Shown here: positions 1-7,864 of the stretch, piece after piece
Numbering within the stretch: the first letter of the stretch is position 1
Layout of the letters: every line of letters starts with the position of its first letter
Source of the DNA: CAYMCJ01 sp964388985
GTDB taxonomy: Bacteria; Patescibacteriota; Patescibacteriia; Patescibacteriales; CAYMCJ01
NCBI GenBank assembly: GCA_964388985.1
Contig: CAYMCJ010000012.1
Coordinates: 1-23,279 of the forward strand
Length of the DNA stretch: 23,279 nt
Direction: 5' to 3'
The notes under the pieces: generated by a model
What the model was told of the DNA's origin: nothing
Seen by the model: the letters and a program-made list of their open reading frames with translations, nothing else
Database searches by the model: none
Made by a program: the position numbers and the translations under genes

Positions 1-21
1 GCGTTTGTTTGAGCTTTAACG

Positions 22-43
22 CCCTGCGCTCTCTGGCGCAGGG
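22..43. other. GC-rich hairpin upstream of purL
   Basis: The 8-bp arms CCCTGCGC (22-29) and GCGCAGGG (36-43) are perfectly complementary around a 6-nt loop. No T-tract follows on either side, so a classical terminator is not supported. It may be a palindromic element or the end of an upstream gene that lies outside the window. Confidence 0.4.
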
Positions 44-77
44 ATGATTTACAAATTAAACCAATAATAAAATCAAT

Positions 78-3000
78 ATGTACCATTTTTATAAGGGAAA
101 AGAGGAGGGAAAGGAGTTTTGTTTTAATATTGAAGCTACAGAACCACTAGATGAATCAGAATTAAAAATTTTAAAATATCTTTTAGCAGAAGGTTTTATA
201 ATAAATACAATTAAAGATGAAACTCAGCTGGATAAAAATAAGGAAAAAATAGTAGAATTAGGTCCGAGGCTTAATTTCGCTACTGCGTCCTCTACTAATG
301 CAGTGGGAATATGTTATTCCGTTGGATTAAAAAAAATAAAACGAATAGAAATTTCAAGAAGATATTTATTTAAAAATGATGTCGGCAAAAGTGAATTTAT
401 AAAAAATAATCATGATATGATGACCGAATGTGTTTATAATGATTCTTTGGTCAGTTTTGAAACAGGCATAAAGCCAAAGCCTGTTTTTTTTGTACTTTTG
501 ATAGAAGAGGGAATTGAGGCTATAAAAAAAATAAATAAAGACATGGGACTTGGCATGGATGAATGGGACGAAAATTTTTATTTTAAATTATTTGCAGAAG
601 ATTTAAAAAGAAATCCCACCAATGTTGAATGTTTCCAGCTTGGCCAGGCCAATAGTGAACATTCTCGTCATTGGTTTTTCAAAGGTAAGTTAGTCATTGA
701 CGGAAAAGAGAAAAAAGATAATCTTTTAGATATAATATTTGCGACCCTAAAAGCAAACAAAGAAAATAGCTTAATTGCTTATAAAGATAATTCTAGTGTT
801 ATTAAAGGTTATGATATTATTTCTATTATTCCCGAGATACCCGGGAAGGCATCTAAATTTGTAAAGAAAAATTTGAAATATCATATATTATTAACCGCTG
901 AAACTCATAATTTTCCTTCAGGGGTAGCCCCCTTTCCCGGAGCTGAGACCGGAACAGGAGGAAGAATAAGGGATGTGCAGGCTACTGGGCGAGGTGCTTT
1001 GGTGGTAGCCGGGACTGCTGGTTATTGTGTTGGTAATCTAAATATTCCAAATTATGAATTGCCTTGGGAAGATAAAAATTTTAAATATCCGGATAATTTG
1101 GCTACGCCTTTAAAAATTGAAATAGAAGCCAGCAATGGTGCTTCTGATTATGGAAATAAATTTGGCGAACCTTTAATTCAGGGCTATACCAGGTCTTTTG
1201 GCATGATTTTACCTGATAAATCTAGGCAAGAGTGGGTAAAACCAATAATGTTTACTGGCGGGGTTGGCCAAATTGACGATAAACATATTGAAAAAGATAA
1301 GGCGAAGACAGGAATGATCATAATACAAATCGGGGGGCCGGCTTATAGAATCGGCATGGGCGGAGGATCAGCTTCAAGCATGATTCAGGGTGAAAATATT
1401 GCTGAGCTTGATTTTAATGCCGTACAACGCGGGGATGCAGAAATGGAGCAAAAAATGAATCGGGTAATTAGAGCTTGCGTTGAATTAGGAAACAAAAACC
1501 CGATTGTTAGTATTCATGACCAAGGAGCTGGCGGCCCATGTAATGTCCTGACTGAATTAGTTGAGCCTGTAGGCGGGCGAATAGAAATAAGAAAAATAAA
1601 AATTGGCGACAACACTTTGTCAGTCTTGGAAATTTGGGGAGCGGAATACCAAGAAAGAAATGCCCTACTTATTAAACCGGAGAAGCTTGAATTATTTACG
1701 GAAATTTGTGTTAGAGAAAGGGCTGATTTTGAAATATTGGGAAAAATTACCGGAGATGGTCGGATTGTTGTACATGATGAAGAAGATGATTCAACCCCGG
1801 TAAATTTAGAACTTGAAAAAATATTAGGCAAAATGCCACAAAAAACTTTTAAGGATAACCATATCAAAATAGATTTTAAACCATTAGATATTCCGAATGA
1901 CTTAAATTTTAAAAATGCACTTAAAAATGTATTACGGCTTTTATCAGTAGGATCAAAAAGATTTTTAACTAGCAAAGTGGACAGAAGTGTTACAGGTCTT
2001 ATTGCCAGACAACAATGCGTTGGCCCTCTACAGTTGACTTTATCTGATGTGTCAGTGATTGCTCAAAGTCATTTTAGTAAAACCGGGACAGCTATTTCTA
2101 TTGGCGAACAACCAATGAAAATGATTATTAACCCAAGAGCAGGAGCTAGGATGAGCGTTGCTGAGGCTTTAACTAATATGGTTTGGGCTCGAATCAGTAA
2201 TTTAGAACATATTAAATGTTCTGGAAATTGGATGTGGGCAGCCAAACTTCCTGGTGAGGCTTCTCGCATTTATGATGCTGCCGTGGCTATGCGGGATATA
2301 ATGATAGAATTGGGAATTGCTATTGATGGTGGCAAAGATAGTTTATCTATGGCCACTAAAATAAAGGATGAAATAGTGAAATCTCCGGGCGAATTAACGA
2401 TTTCGGCTTATGCCACTATGCCTGACATAGAAAAAGTTATAACACCCGACATCAAAAGGTCAGGTGAGAGCGAATTGTGGTTTTTAGATATTAATAAAAA
2501 ATACCGAATGGGTGGTTCAGCTTTAGCCCAGACTTTGAAACAACTGGGAGAAGAAACGCCGGACGTGGAAAACGCAGAAAAACTAAAAGATTTATTCAAG
2601 ACTATTCAGGAAATGATTGACAAAAATGTTATTCTCGCCGGACACGATCGTTCGGATGGCGGGTTAATTACCACGATTTTGGAAATGGCCTTTGCCGGAA
2701 ATTGCGGTTTAGATATAAATATTGATACAGCCGAGGAAAATGTTTGGCAATTCTACTTTAATGAAGAGGTTGGGCTGGTAGTTGAAATTGCCAAAGATAA
2801 AAGAGAAGAGTTTCAAACAGTTATTGATAAGTATGATTTAGGTAGTAATATAACTTTATTGGGAAAAACTACTATAAGTAAGGATATATTGATAAAACAT
2901 AATCAAGAGATTATTTTAAAAGAGAGAATGATAGACCTGAGAAAAACATGGGAAGAAACCAGTTCAGAATTAGAGAAAAAGCAAACCGATATGGAATGTG

Positions 3001-3890
3001 CCCAAGAAGAGTATAAAAATATTATTAACCAAAGGAATCCTGAATATAAGTTAAGTTTTGATCCCAAAGTGACTCCTCAAAAAATATTAAACAAGGAAGA
3101 TAAACCGAAAGTGGCCATTATTCGGGAGGAAGGCAGTAATGGAGATCGGGAAATGACCACTGCCTTTTTTGCCGCCGGATTTGAACCATGGGATATCATG
3201 ATGGCTGATTTATTGAGCAAAAAAATTACTCTCAATAAATTTAGAGGTATTGTTTTTGTCGGGGGATTTTCGTATGCTGATGTTTTAAGCTCAGCTAAGG
3301 GCTGGGCTAGCACCATTCGTTTTAATGAAAGTTTAAGAGTTATGTTTGATGATTTTTATAATCGTCCCGATACATTTTCTTTAGGAGTTTGCAATGGTTG
3401 TCAGCTTATGGGACTTCTCGGCTGGGTACCCTGGAGAGGAATAGAAGATAAATTACAGCCAAGATTTATACAAAATAATTCAAAAAGATTTGAATCTCGT
3501 TGGATAACTACGAAGATATTAACTAGCCCCGCGATTATGTTAAAAGACATGGAGGGTTCAAGTTTAGGAATATGGATAGCTCATGGCGAGGGTAAATTAC
3601 ATTTTCCCGATAATAAAATTAAAGATGAAATAATAAATAAAAAATTAGCTCCCATAGTATTCGCAGATGATGATAATAAACCGACTGAAAAATATCCTTT
3701 TAACCCTAACGGCTCGCCTGAAGGAATTACCGCCCTTTGTTCTCAGGACGGCCGACATCTGGCAATGATGCCACATCCGGAAAGGGTATTCTTAAAATGG
3801 CAGTGGCCGTATATGAGCGAAAAATGGAAGAAAGAATTAGAGGCCTCGCCTTGGTTGAAAATGTTTCAAAATGCCAGGGAGTGGTGCTAA
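78..3890 (+). CDS. purL: Phosphoribosylformylglycinamidine (FGAM) synthase, single-chain large form
   Basis: PurL converts FGAR, glutamine and ATP to FGAM in the fourth step of de novo purine synthesis, in the cytoplasm. The 1270-residue length matches the one-chain proteobacterial/eukaryotic form (about 1300) and not the split PurL/PurQ/PurS form. The synthetase motif ETHNFP lies at residues 275-280, followed by a glycine-rich segment ending GGRIRD. The C-terminal class I glutamine amidotransferase domain covers about residues 1010-1270. Its nucleophile is Cys1105 in GVCNGCQ, and His1233 and Glu1235 lie in PHPER. The ATG at 78 has no SD; AT-rich DNA precedes it, as for the other housekeeping genes here. 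purM follows after 20 bp, so the two are probably one operon. No frameshift or missing catalytic residue is seen. Confidence 0.97.
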   Translation: MYHFYKGKEEGKEFCFNIEATEPLDESELKILKYLLAEGFIINTIKDETQLDKNKEKIVELGPRLNFATASSTNAVGICYSVGLKKIKRIEISRRYLFKNDVGKSEFIKNNHDMMTECVYNDSLVSFETGIKPKPVFFVLLIEEGIEAIKKINKDMGLGMDEWDENFYFKLFAEDLKRNPTNVECFQLGQANSEHSRHWFFKGKLVIDGKEKKDNLLDIIFATLKANKENSLIAYKDNSSVIKGYDIISIIPEIPGKASKFVKKNLKYHILLTAETHNFPSGVAPFPGAETGTGGRIRDVQATGRGALVVAGTAGYCVGNLNIPNYELPWEDKNFKYPDNLATPLKIEIEASNGASDYGNKFGEPLIQGYTRSFGMILPDKSRQEWVKPIMFTGGVGQIDDKHIEKDKAKTGMIIIQIGGPAYRIGMGGGSASSMIQGENIAELDFNAVQRGDAEMEQKMNRVIRACVELGNKNPIVSIHDQGAGGPCNVLTELVEPVGGRIEIRKIKIGDNTLSVLEIWGAEYQERNALLIKPEKLELFTEICVRERADFEILGKITGDGRIVVHDEEDDSTPVNLELEKILGKMPQKTFKDNHIKIDFKPLDIPNDLNFKNALKNVLRLLSVGSKRFLTSKVDRSVTGLIARQQCVGPLQLTLSDVSVIAQSHFSKTGTAISIGEQPMKMIINPRAGARMSVAEALTNMVWARISNLEHIKCSGNWMWAAKLPGEASRIYDAAVAMRDIMIELGIAIDGGKDSLSMATKIKDEIVKSPGELTISAYATMPDIEKVITPDIKRSGESELWFLDINKKYRMGGSALAQTLKQLGEETPDVENAEKLKDLFKTIQEMIDKNVILAGHDRSDGGLITTILEMAFAGNCGLDINIDTAEENVWQFYFNEEVGLVVEIAKDKREEFQTVIDKYDLGSNITLLGKTTISKDILIKHNQEIILKERMIDLRKTWEETSSELEKKQTDMECAQEEYKNIINQRNPEYKLSFDPKVTPQKILNKEDKPKVAIIREEGSNGDREMTTAFFAAGFEPWDIMMADLLSKKITLNKFRGIVFVGGFSYADVLSSAKGWASTIRFNESLRVMFDDFYNRPDTFSLGVCNGCQLMGLLGWVPWRGIEDKLQPRFIQNNSKRFESRWITTKILTSPAIMLKDMEGSSLGIWIAHGEGKLHFPDNKIKDEIINKKLAPIVFADDDNKPTEKYPFNPNGSPEGITALCSQDGRHLAMMPHPERVFLKWQWPYMSEKWKKELEASPWLKMFQNAREWC

Positions 3891-3910
3891 AAAAATAATT
3901 AATTTTGTTT

Positions 3911-5071
3911 ATGCCTACTTATGAAGACCGGGGAGTTTCTCCGCACAAACCGGACGTGAAAAATGCTATAAAAAATATAGATCAGGGTCTTTTCCCGAAC
4001 GCTTTTTGCAAGGCCATCCCTGATGTTTTGGGTAATTCAGACGACCATTGTTTACTTTTGCATGCTGACGGAGCCGGTACTAAATCGTCTTTAGCTTATA
4101 TTTATTATAAAGAAAATAACGATTTAAGCGTTTTTCGGGGCATTGCTCAGGATTCCCTGGTTATGAATTTAGATGATCTTTTGTGCGTGGGAGCAACCGG
4201 ACCATTTATATTATCAAATACCATTGGCAGAAATTATCATTTGATAAGCGGTCAAATTATAAAAGAGATTATTTTAGGTTATGCTAATTTATCAGAGCTT
4301 TTAAATAAATATGGGGTTGAAATAAATAATTGCGGAGGCGAGACGGCTGACCTGGGCGACCTGGTCAGAACCCTGATAGTAGACTCAACTATTGCCGCCA
4401 GGATAAAAAGAGAAGATTTTATTGATGCTAGTCAGGTGAAGCCTGGTCAGGTGATAGTTGGCTTGGCTTCTTTTGGGCAGGCTATTTATGAAGATAAATA
4501 TAATTCCGGCATTGGTTCTAATGGTCTTACCTCTATCCGGCACGAAATTTTATCTTCAAAATATAAAGATAAATATCCGGAATCATTCGCGCCAGAAATA
4601 AAAAATATTGCCTATACCGGAAAATTTGAACTTAATGACAAACTTCCTGAAACTAATATTTCTGTCGGACAGGCCTTGCTGTCGCCGACCAGAACATACG
4701 CGCCGATAATTTTAAAGATTTTAAAAAAATATAGAAAAAAAATATCAGCCATAATTCATAATTCTGGCGGTGGGCAGACTAAATGTTTTAATTTTGGGCA
4801 AAATATTAAATATATAAAAGACAATTTGTTTGTCCCGCCACCATTATTTAAATTAATAAAAGACAATACTGAAATTACTAATTATGAAATGCACCGGGTT
4901 TTTAATATGGGTTCACGTATGGAAATAATATGTGACAAAGAAATTAGTTCAGAAATTATTAATATATCCAAAGAATATAATGTTGAAGCACAAATTATAG
5001 GACGGACCGAAGAAGGACGGGGGACTTCTCTAATAATAGTTGCGCCTGATGAAACCTTGGAATATAAATAG
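3911..5071 (+). CDS. purM: Phosphoribosylformylglycinamidine cyclo-ligase (AIR synthase), long Bacteroidetes-like type
   Basis: PurM closes FGAM to AIR with ATP, the step directly after PurL. The protein has 386 residues, longer than the usual ~345. It carries HADGAGTKSSLAY, a MNLDDLLCVGA segment, GGETADLGDLVRT and VGLASFGQA, and then GSNGLTS. This wording follows the long AIR synthase of Bacteroidetes as I remember it, rather than the GGETAELPGMY type. The reading frame is open from a TTG at 3905, but the ATG at 3911 gives the expected N-terminus MPTYEDRGVS, so I chose it. It lies 20 bp after purL without an SD. The Bacteroidetes-like form suggests transfer of the pair or at least of purM; this is inference from motif wording, not from a tree. 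Confidence 0.93.
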   Translation: MPTYEDRGVSPHKPDVKNAIKNIDQGLFPNAFCKAIPDVLGNSDDHCLLLHADGAGTKSSLAYIYYKENNDLSVFRGIAQDSLVMNLDDLLCVGATGPFILSNTIGRNYHLISGQIIKEIILGYANLSELLNKYGVEINNCGGETADLGDLVRTLIVDSTIAARIKREDFIDASQVKPGQVIVGLASFGQAIYEDKYNSGIGSNGLTSIRHEILSSKYKDKYPESFAPEIKNIAYTGKFELNDKLPETNISVGQALLSPTRTYAPIILKILKKYRKKISAIIHNSGGGQTKCFNFGQNIKYIKDNLFVPPPLFKLIKDNTEITNYEMHRVFNMGSRMEIICDKEISSEIINISKEYNVEAQIIGRTEEGRGTSLIIVAPDETLEYK

Positions 5072-5083
5072 TAATAAATATTA
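5055..5083 (+). promoter_or_regulatory. Weak candidate promoter at the 3' end of purM
   Basis: A TATAAA-like hexamer in the last codons of purM lies about 17 bp after a poor -35 (TTGCGC, starting near 5040). It would drive either the SD-preceded micro-ORF at 5106 or the methyltransferase gene. The -35 matches only three of six consensus bases, so the support is slight. Confidence 0.2.
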
Positions 5084-5105
5084 CATAAGTAAGGGAGGCA
5101 TTTGT

Positions 5106-5156
5106 ATGCTTTTCTTTTATTTTTCAAATATTAATGCTAAGTTATTTAATAGATAA
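5106..5156 (+). CDS. Possible 16-aa micro-ORF with a strong SD
   Basis: AGGGAGG (5092-5098) precedes an ATG at 5106 that opens MLFFYFSNINAKLFNR and a TAA. The spacing is suitable for initiation. The peptide resembles nothing I recognise. It is listed because perfect SD sites in this window otherwise mark accessory genes, so this may be the start of a decayed gene or a leader peptide upstream of the methyltransferase. Chance is quite possible. Confidence 0.25.
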   Translation: MLFFYFSNINAKLFNR

Positions 5157-5170
5157 AATGTATAGAATTT

Positions 5171-5884
5171 ATGGACAAGCAAACGCAAAAACAATTATTA
5201 AAAATAGTAAAAAATAATTATCAGGAAATTGCGGCTGATTTTAATGAAACCAGGAAAAGACACGCGGAACCTTTGTGGTCCGGGCTGGTTAATATTGCCA
5301 AGAAAATAAAAAAGAATGATAAAATATTGGACGTGGGGTGCGGCAACGGGCGGCTACTGGAGATAATCGGCAAGAAAGAGATTGATTATTTAGGCGTTGA
5401 TAGCAGCCAAGAGCTTATTAATATCGCCAGACAAAGATTCCCTCGCAATAAGTTTGCGGTTGGCGATATTTTAGATTTAGGGCAGATTAAAGATATTGAT
5501 TTTAATTATGTTTTTTGCGTGGCGGTTTTTCATCATCTGCCTGGCCGTGATTTACGCATTAAAGCTTTAAAGCAGTTAAAAAATAAGGTTTCTCCAGACG
5601 GCCGGATTATTTTAACGGTTTGGAATTTATGGCCGCAAAGAAAATTTAGAAAATTAATTTTAAAATTCGTTTTGCTTAAATTAATTAAAAAGAATCCGCG
5701 TTGGAGCCGGGTAGGCAAAATGGATTGGGGGGATATTGTTTTTACCGGTTTTAACGCCCAAGCACAAAGATATTATCACTCTTTTACAAAATTCGGCTTG
5801 AGAAAGATTATTAAAAAAGCCGGATTAAAAATTGAAAAATTATATAAAGATAAGTATAATTATTATGCCATATTAAAAAAATAG
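5171..5884 (+). CDS. Class I SAM-dependent methyltransferase, Trm9/ALKBH8-like
   Basis: The 237-residue protein has SAM-binding motif I, ILDVGCGNG, at residues 52-60. The acidic end of strand 2 is GVDSS at 75-79. A FHHLP segment follows near 120, and TVWN lies after strand 5. The N-terminal pattern YQEIAADFNETRKR and the late RYYHSFTKFGL segment are what I would expect of the Trm9/ALKBH8 methyltransferase family, which methylates carboxymethyl groups on wobble uridine in tRNA. The tRNA substrate is inferred from this resemblance; a general small-molecule methyltransferase remains possible. The ATG at 5171 follows GAATTT and has no SD, like the other core genes. It stands alone, 99 bp after purM and 254 bp before the zincin gene. 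Confidence 0.75.
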   Translation: MDKQTQKQLLKIVKNNYQEIAADFNETRKRHAEPLWSGLVNIAKKIKKNDKILDVGCGNGRLLEIIGKKEIDYLGVDSSQELINIARQRFPRNKFAVGDILDLGQIKDIDFNYVFCVAVFHHLPGRDLRIKALKQLKNKVSPDGRIILTVWNLWPQRKFRKLILKFVLLKLIKKNPRWSRVGKMDWGDIVFTGFNAQAQRYYHSFTKFGLRKIIKKAGLKIEKLYKDKYNYYAILKK

Positions 5885-6138
5885 CTCTACGAATTACGAA
5901 TAAAGTACAAATTTACGAATAATATATTTATGTTACCTGTTTATAATAATTTATTATGTTTTATTGTTAATACAAGAAAGTTTTATAAAGTAAATAATAG
6001 TAAATTATTGTAAATCATAGTAATTAATTTTTTTGTATTTGTCCCGCCATTTATTATTGACGCTGGATTATGTTGGGGTGGTGATAAATTTGCAAAAGAT
6101 TCGTAATTTGTAAAAAAATAATTGCCAAAAATATTTAT
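5885..6138. repeat. AT-rich intergenic stretch with degenerate inverted repeats
   Basis: No gene is visible. Near 5888-5924 there are repeated ACGAAT words, including TACAAATTTACGAATA, and around 6100-6115 the inverted form ATTCGTAATTTGTAAA appears. The middle (about 5976-6045) resembles the GTAAATAATTGTAATT-type DNA found at 20972 and 21829. It looks like a family of decayed intergenic repeats. Confidence 0.45.
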
Positions 6139-6516
6139 ATGATGGTTAGTAAAGAAAAATTTGAGCAATTGGTTGAGCAGGCGCTGGACAGCCTGCCGGA
6201 AAAGATTAGCGCTAAAATGAATAATCTAGCTATTTTTATAGAGGATTATCCGACCAAGGAGCAGTCGGGAAAAGTCGGCAAGGGCAGAGGGCAATATACT
6301 TTATTTGGTTTATTTGAAGGCTATGGTCAGGCTAAGCATTTAAATTTCGGGCCGGTTTTGCCGGACAGGATTACAATATTTAGAAAGCCGATTTGCCAAC
6401 AAGCTAACAGTTTTAAGGAGGTCAAAGAGCAGGTAATAAGTACGGTTAAACATGAAATCGCTCATCATTTTGGCTCCAATGAAACTGGGGCCAGGAAGGC
6501 TGGCCGGGTTGTGTGA
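6139..6516 (+). CDS. Small zincin-like metallopeptidase family protein (PF06262-like)
   Basis: The 125-residue protein carries the zinc motif HEIAHHFG, with His105, Glu106 and His109, near its C-terminus. Before this it has the family features LPDRITIFRKPI (residues 74-85) and an N-terminal FEQLVEQALDSLPEKI segment. Length and motif order fit the short bacterial zincin family PF06262, whose substrate is not known to me. There is no signal peptide or membrane segment, so it is probably cytoplasmic. ATG codons lie at both 6139 and 6142; neither has an SD. The gene ends in TGA, which is one of the facts that argue for the standard code. A compact terminator follows 55 bp downstream. Confidence 0.82.
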   Translation: MMVSKEKFEQLVEQALDSLPEKISAKMNNLAIFIEDYPTKEQSGKVGKGRGQYTLFGLFEGYGQAKHLNFGPVLPDRITIFRKPICQQANSFKEVKEQVISTVKHEIAHHFGSNETGARKAGRVV

Positions 6517-6571
6517 TTTATAAGAATTTTTCTTGATTTAAGCAGATTTTTGTGATAATATAATTTTAAAG

Positions 6572-6590
6572 CTCCTTTAAAGGAGTTTTT
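6572..6590 (+). terminator. Rho-independent terminator after the zincin gene
   Basis: CTCCTTT (6572-6578) is followed directly by AAAGGAG (6579-6585) and then TTTTT. The perfect palindrome forms a short hairpin, and the T-tract points to plus-strand termination. Confidence 0.7.
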
Positions 6591-6605
6591 ATAATAATTT
6601 GTTAA

Positions 6606-6651
6606 GCCCCGCTACCAGCCTCGCCAGCTCGTCTAGGCGGGCAAATGGGGC
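6606..6651. repeat. GC-rich two-stage hairpin element
   Basis: Outer arms GCCCC (6606-6610) and GGGGC (6647-6651) enclose inner arms CTCGCC (6620-6625) and GGCGGG (6636-6641). The stretch is far richer in GC than its surroundings and codes for nothing visible. The GGCGGGCAA word recurs at 6998-7006, and GGCGGACAA occurs in the nusA repeats, so these may be one element family. Confidence 0.5.
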
Positions 6652-6682
6652 ACATACGAATTAATGTTATTTTGTGCAGATT

Positions 6683-6758
6683 GCTCCTGTGGTGAAATTG
6701 GATATCACACTTGGCTTCGGACCAAGGATTTTGGGTTCAAGTCCTGACAGGAGCACCA
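6683..6758 (+). tRNA. tRNA-Arg (anticodon TCG)
   Basis: The acceptor arms GCTCCTG and CAGGAGC pair fully. The anticodon stem is CTTGG/CCAAG around the loop CTTCGGA, giving TCG (Arg, codon CGA). The T-loop is TTCAAGT. The 3' end carries A followed by an encoded CCA, unlike the next two tRNAs. Confidence 0.9.
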
Positions 6759-6760
6759 AG

Positions 6761-6830
6761 TAATTTATAATTTTATATTTATTATTTTAAATTTATAAAT
6801 AAAAAATAGAAAATAATAAATAATAAATTA
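6761..6830. repeat. AT-only imperfect inverted repeat between tRNA genes
   Basis: The left half (6761-6788) and right half (6811-6830) are imperfect reverse complements, both built from TAATTTAT and TTATTATTTT words. It fills nearly the whole space between tRNA-Arg and tRNA-Met. Confidence 0.45.
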
Positions 6831-6834
6831 TCAG

Positions 6835-6908
6835 GGCTGGGTAGCTCAGTTGGTTAGAGCGTAGCACTCATAACGCTAAGGTCGTGGGTTCAATTCCCAC
6901 CCCAGCTA
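6835..6908 (+). tRNA. tRNA-Met (anticodon CAT)
   Basis: The acceptor arm is GGCTGGG/CCCAGCT with one G-U pair, the D-arm is GCTC/GAGC, the anticodon loop is CTCATAA, and the T-arm is GTGGG/CCCAC around TTCAATT. The anticodon stem has one A-C mismatch at its loop end. There is no run of G-C pairs in the anticodon stem, so an initiator is unlikely. Elongator Met is my choice; a CAT-anticodon Ile tRNA cannot be excluded. CCA is not encoded. Confidence 0.87.
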
Positions 6909-6944
6909 CAAGCAGGAATTTTGATATTGAAATAACTATAACAA

Positions 6945-7022
6945 CGGTGGGTTTGACTGGTATGTGAACCAGTCATCCGCCTTGCCGTAGGCAAATTGGC
7001 GGGCAATCTCCACCCCAGCTAC
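6945..7022 (+). repeat. tRNA 3'-end fragment split by a 50-bp palindromic insert
   Basis: CGGTGGGTT (6945-6953) and CAATCTCCACCCCAGCTAC (7004-7022) together make a T-arm and acceptor 3' strand that match those of the tRNA-Met just upstream (17 of 19 bases in the second part). Between them, 6954-7003 holds two hairpins: GACTGGT/ACCAGTC, and CCGCC-TTGCC/GGCAA-GGCGG. No 5' half of a tRNA is present, so this is a remnant, not a gene. Confidence 0.55.
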
Positions 7023-7034
7023 CGATTAGTATAA

Positions 7035-7099
7035 AGTTAAAAGTAGAAAGTAAAAAGTGTTAAAATAACTTTATAACTTTTTATTTTCTACTTTTAACT
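7035..7099. repeat. 24-bp inverted repeat between tRNA genes
   Basis: The arms at 7035-7058 and 7076-7099 are reverse complements with a single mismatch, around a 17-nt loop. The right arm ends 6 bp before tRNA-Lys. There is no T-tract of the usual kind. It may be a palindromic element or a processing structure. Confidence 0.6.
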
Positions 7100-7105
7100 A
7101 AATTA

Positions 7106-7178
7106 GCGCTCATAGCTCAGTTGGTAGAGCAGTTGCCTCTTAAGCAAACGGTCGGGGGTTCGAATCCTCCTGGGCGCA
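7106..7178 (+). tRNA. tRNA-Lys (anticodon CTT)
   Basis: The acceptor arm is GCGCTCA/TGGGCGC with G-U pairs, the D-arm GCTC/GAGC, the anticodon loop CTCTTAA gives CTT, and the T-arm is GGGGG/CCTCC around TTCGAAT. The outermost anticodon-stem pair is a G-A mismatch. CCA is not encoded. Confidence 0.9.
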
Positions 7179-7188
7179 CTATAAAAAT

Positions 7189-7216
7189 TCAGTTGGTAGA
7201 CCCGCCCCGGCGGCGG
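7189..7216 (+). repeat. tRNA D-arm-like fragment joined to a GC palindrome
   Basis: TCAGTTGGTAGA (7189-7200) repeats 12 bases of the tRNA-Lys D-arm at 7117-7128. It runs directly into a CCGCC/GGCGG hairpin (7201-7216). The same kind of joint, tRNA piece plus GC palindrome, is seen at 6945-7022. Confidence 0.35.
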
Positions 7217-7254
7217 ACGAATTATTGAAATAGGCCGGGATTACTTAAATTTTT

Positions 7255-7848
7255 ATGTCATTTCAACAAATCATTTTGCTTCTCACTACTTATAAATATC
7301 TCCTTCTTTTTCCGATAGTCGTGGTTGAGGGACCGATTATAACTGTCATTGCCGGTTTTTTATCCTCTCTTGGCCACCTTAATATATTTATAGCCTACGG
7401 AGTGATAGTGGCTGGCGATTTGGCTGGCGATACCGTTTCTTATGCGCTTGGTCGTTGGGGTGGTGTTCAACTTATTAAACGATGGGGGCATTATGTCGGA
7501 TTTAATATTGAGCGTGTCGAAAAGTTTAAAAATCATTTTAATAAGCATACCGCCAGTACAATCATTTGGGGAAAGCTGGCTTACGCGATGGAGATGCCAT
7601 TTTTAATTGGCGCCGGACTCGCTAAAGTTCCGTACAAAAAATTTTTTCTTTATACTTTAATACCAACCTTGCCAAAATCTTTATTATTTTTACTTATTGG
7701 TTTTTATTTTGGCGAGTCTTACAATAAGATTAATACGTATCTTGATTACACGGCGATTGGGACAATTGGATTAGCCATCATATTTATCGCAATCTATTTT
7801 GTAGTGAAAAAAATGAGTAAAAAATATGAAGATAAAAATATGGATTAG
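7255..7848 (+). CDS. DedA/VTT-domain membrane protein, divergent
   Basis: The 197-residue protein is an integral membrane protein of the DedA (SNARE-associated/VTT) family, whose members act in membrane lipid translocation and envelope homeostasis. The re-entrant motif FPIVVVEGPIITVIAGF (Glu25) and GDLAGDTVSYALGRWGG (Asp55, Asp59) are present. The second half of the family usually has two arginines in an FxGRFxPGxR-like motif; here the segment reads GKLAYAMEMPFLIGAG, with Lys107 and no second arginine. Hydrophobic helices lie at about 30-55, 132-150 and 161-180. The ATG follows AAATTTTT with no SD. It precedes the glycosyltransferase block by 121 bp, and a lipid-related role would fit those neighbours. 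The changed motif makes transport by the usual mechanism uncertain. Confidence 0.83.
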   Translation: MSFQQIILLLTTYKYLLLFPIVVVEGPIITVIAGFLSSLGHLNIFIAYGVIVAGDLAGDTVSYALGRWGGVQLIKRWGHYVGFNIERVEKFKNHFNKHTASTIIWGKLAYAMEMPFLIGAGLAKVPYKKFFLYTLIPTLPKSLLFLLIGFYFGESYNKINTYLDYTAIGTIGLAIIFIAIYFVVKKMSKKYEDKNMD

Positions 7849-7864
7849 TTAATTAAAATAATTT

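Noticed and set aside
1514..1975. 153-aa minus-strand open frame inside purL
   Set aside because: It lies wholly within a well-conserved gene and has low-complexity composition and no SD or known motif.
6896..7022. attL/attR pair of an integrated element at tRNA-Met
   Set aside because: A duplicated 3' end exists, but only about 100 bp lies between the copies and no integrase is present. A remnant is possible, an intact element is not.
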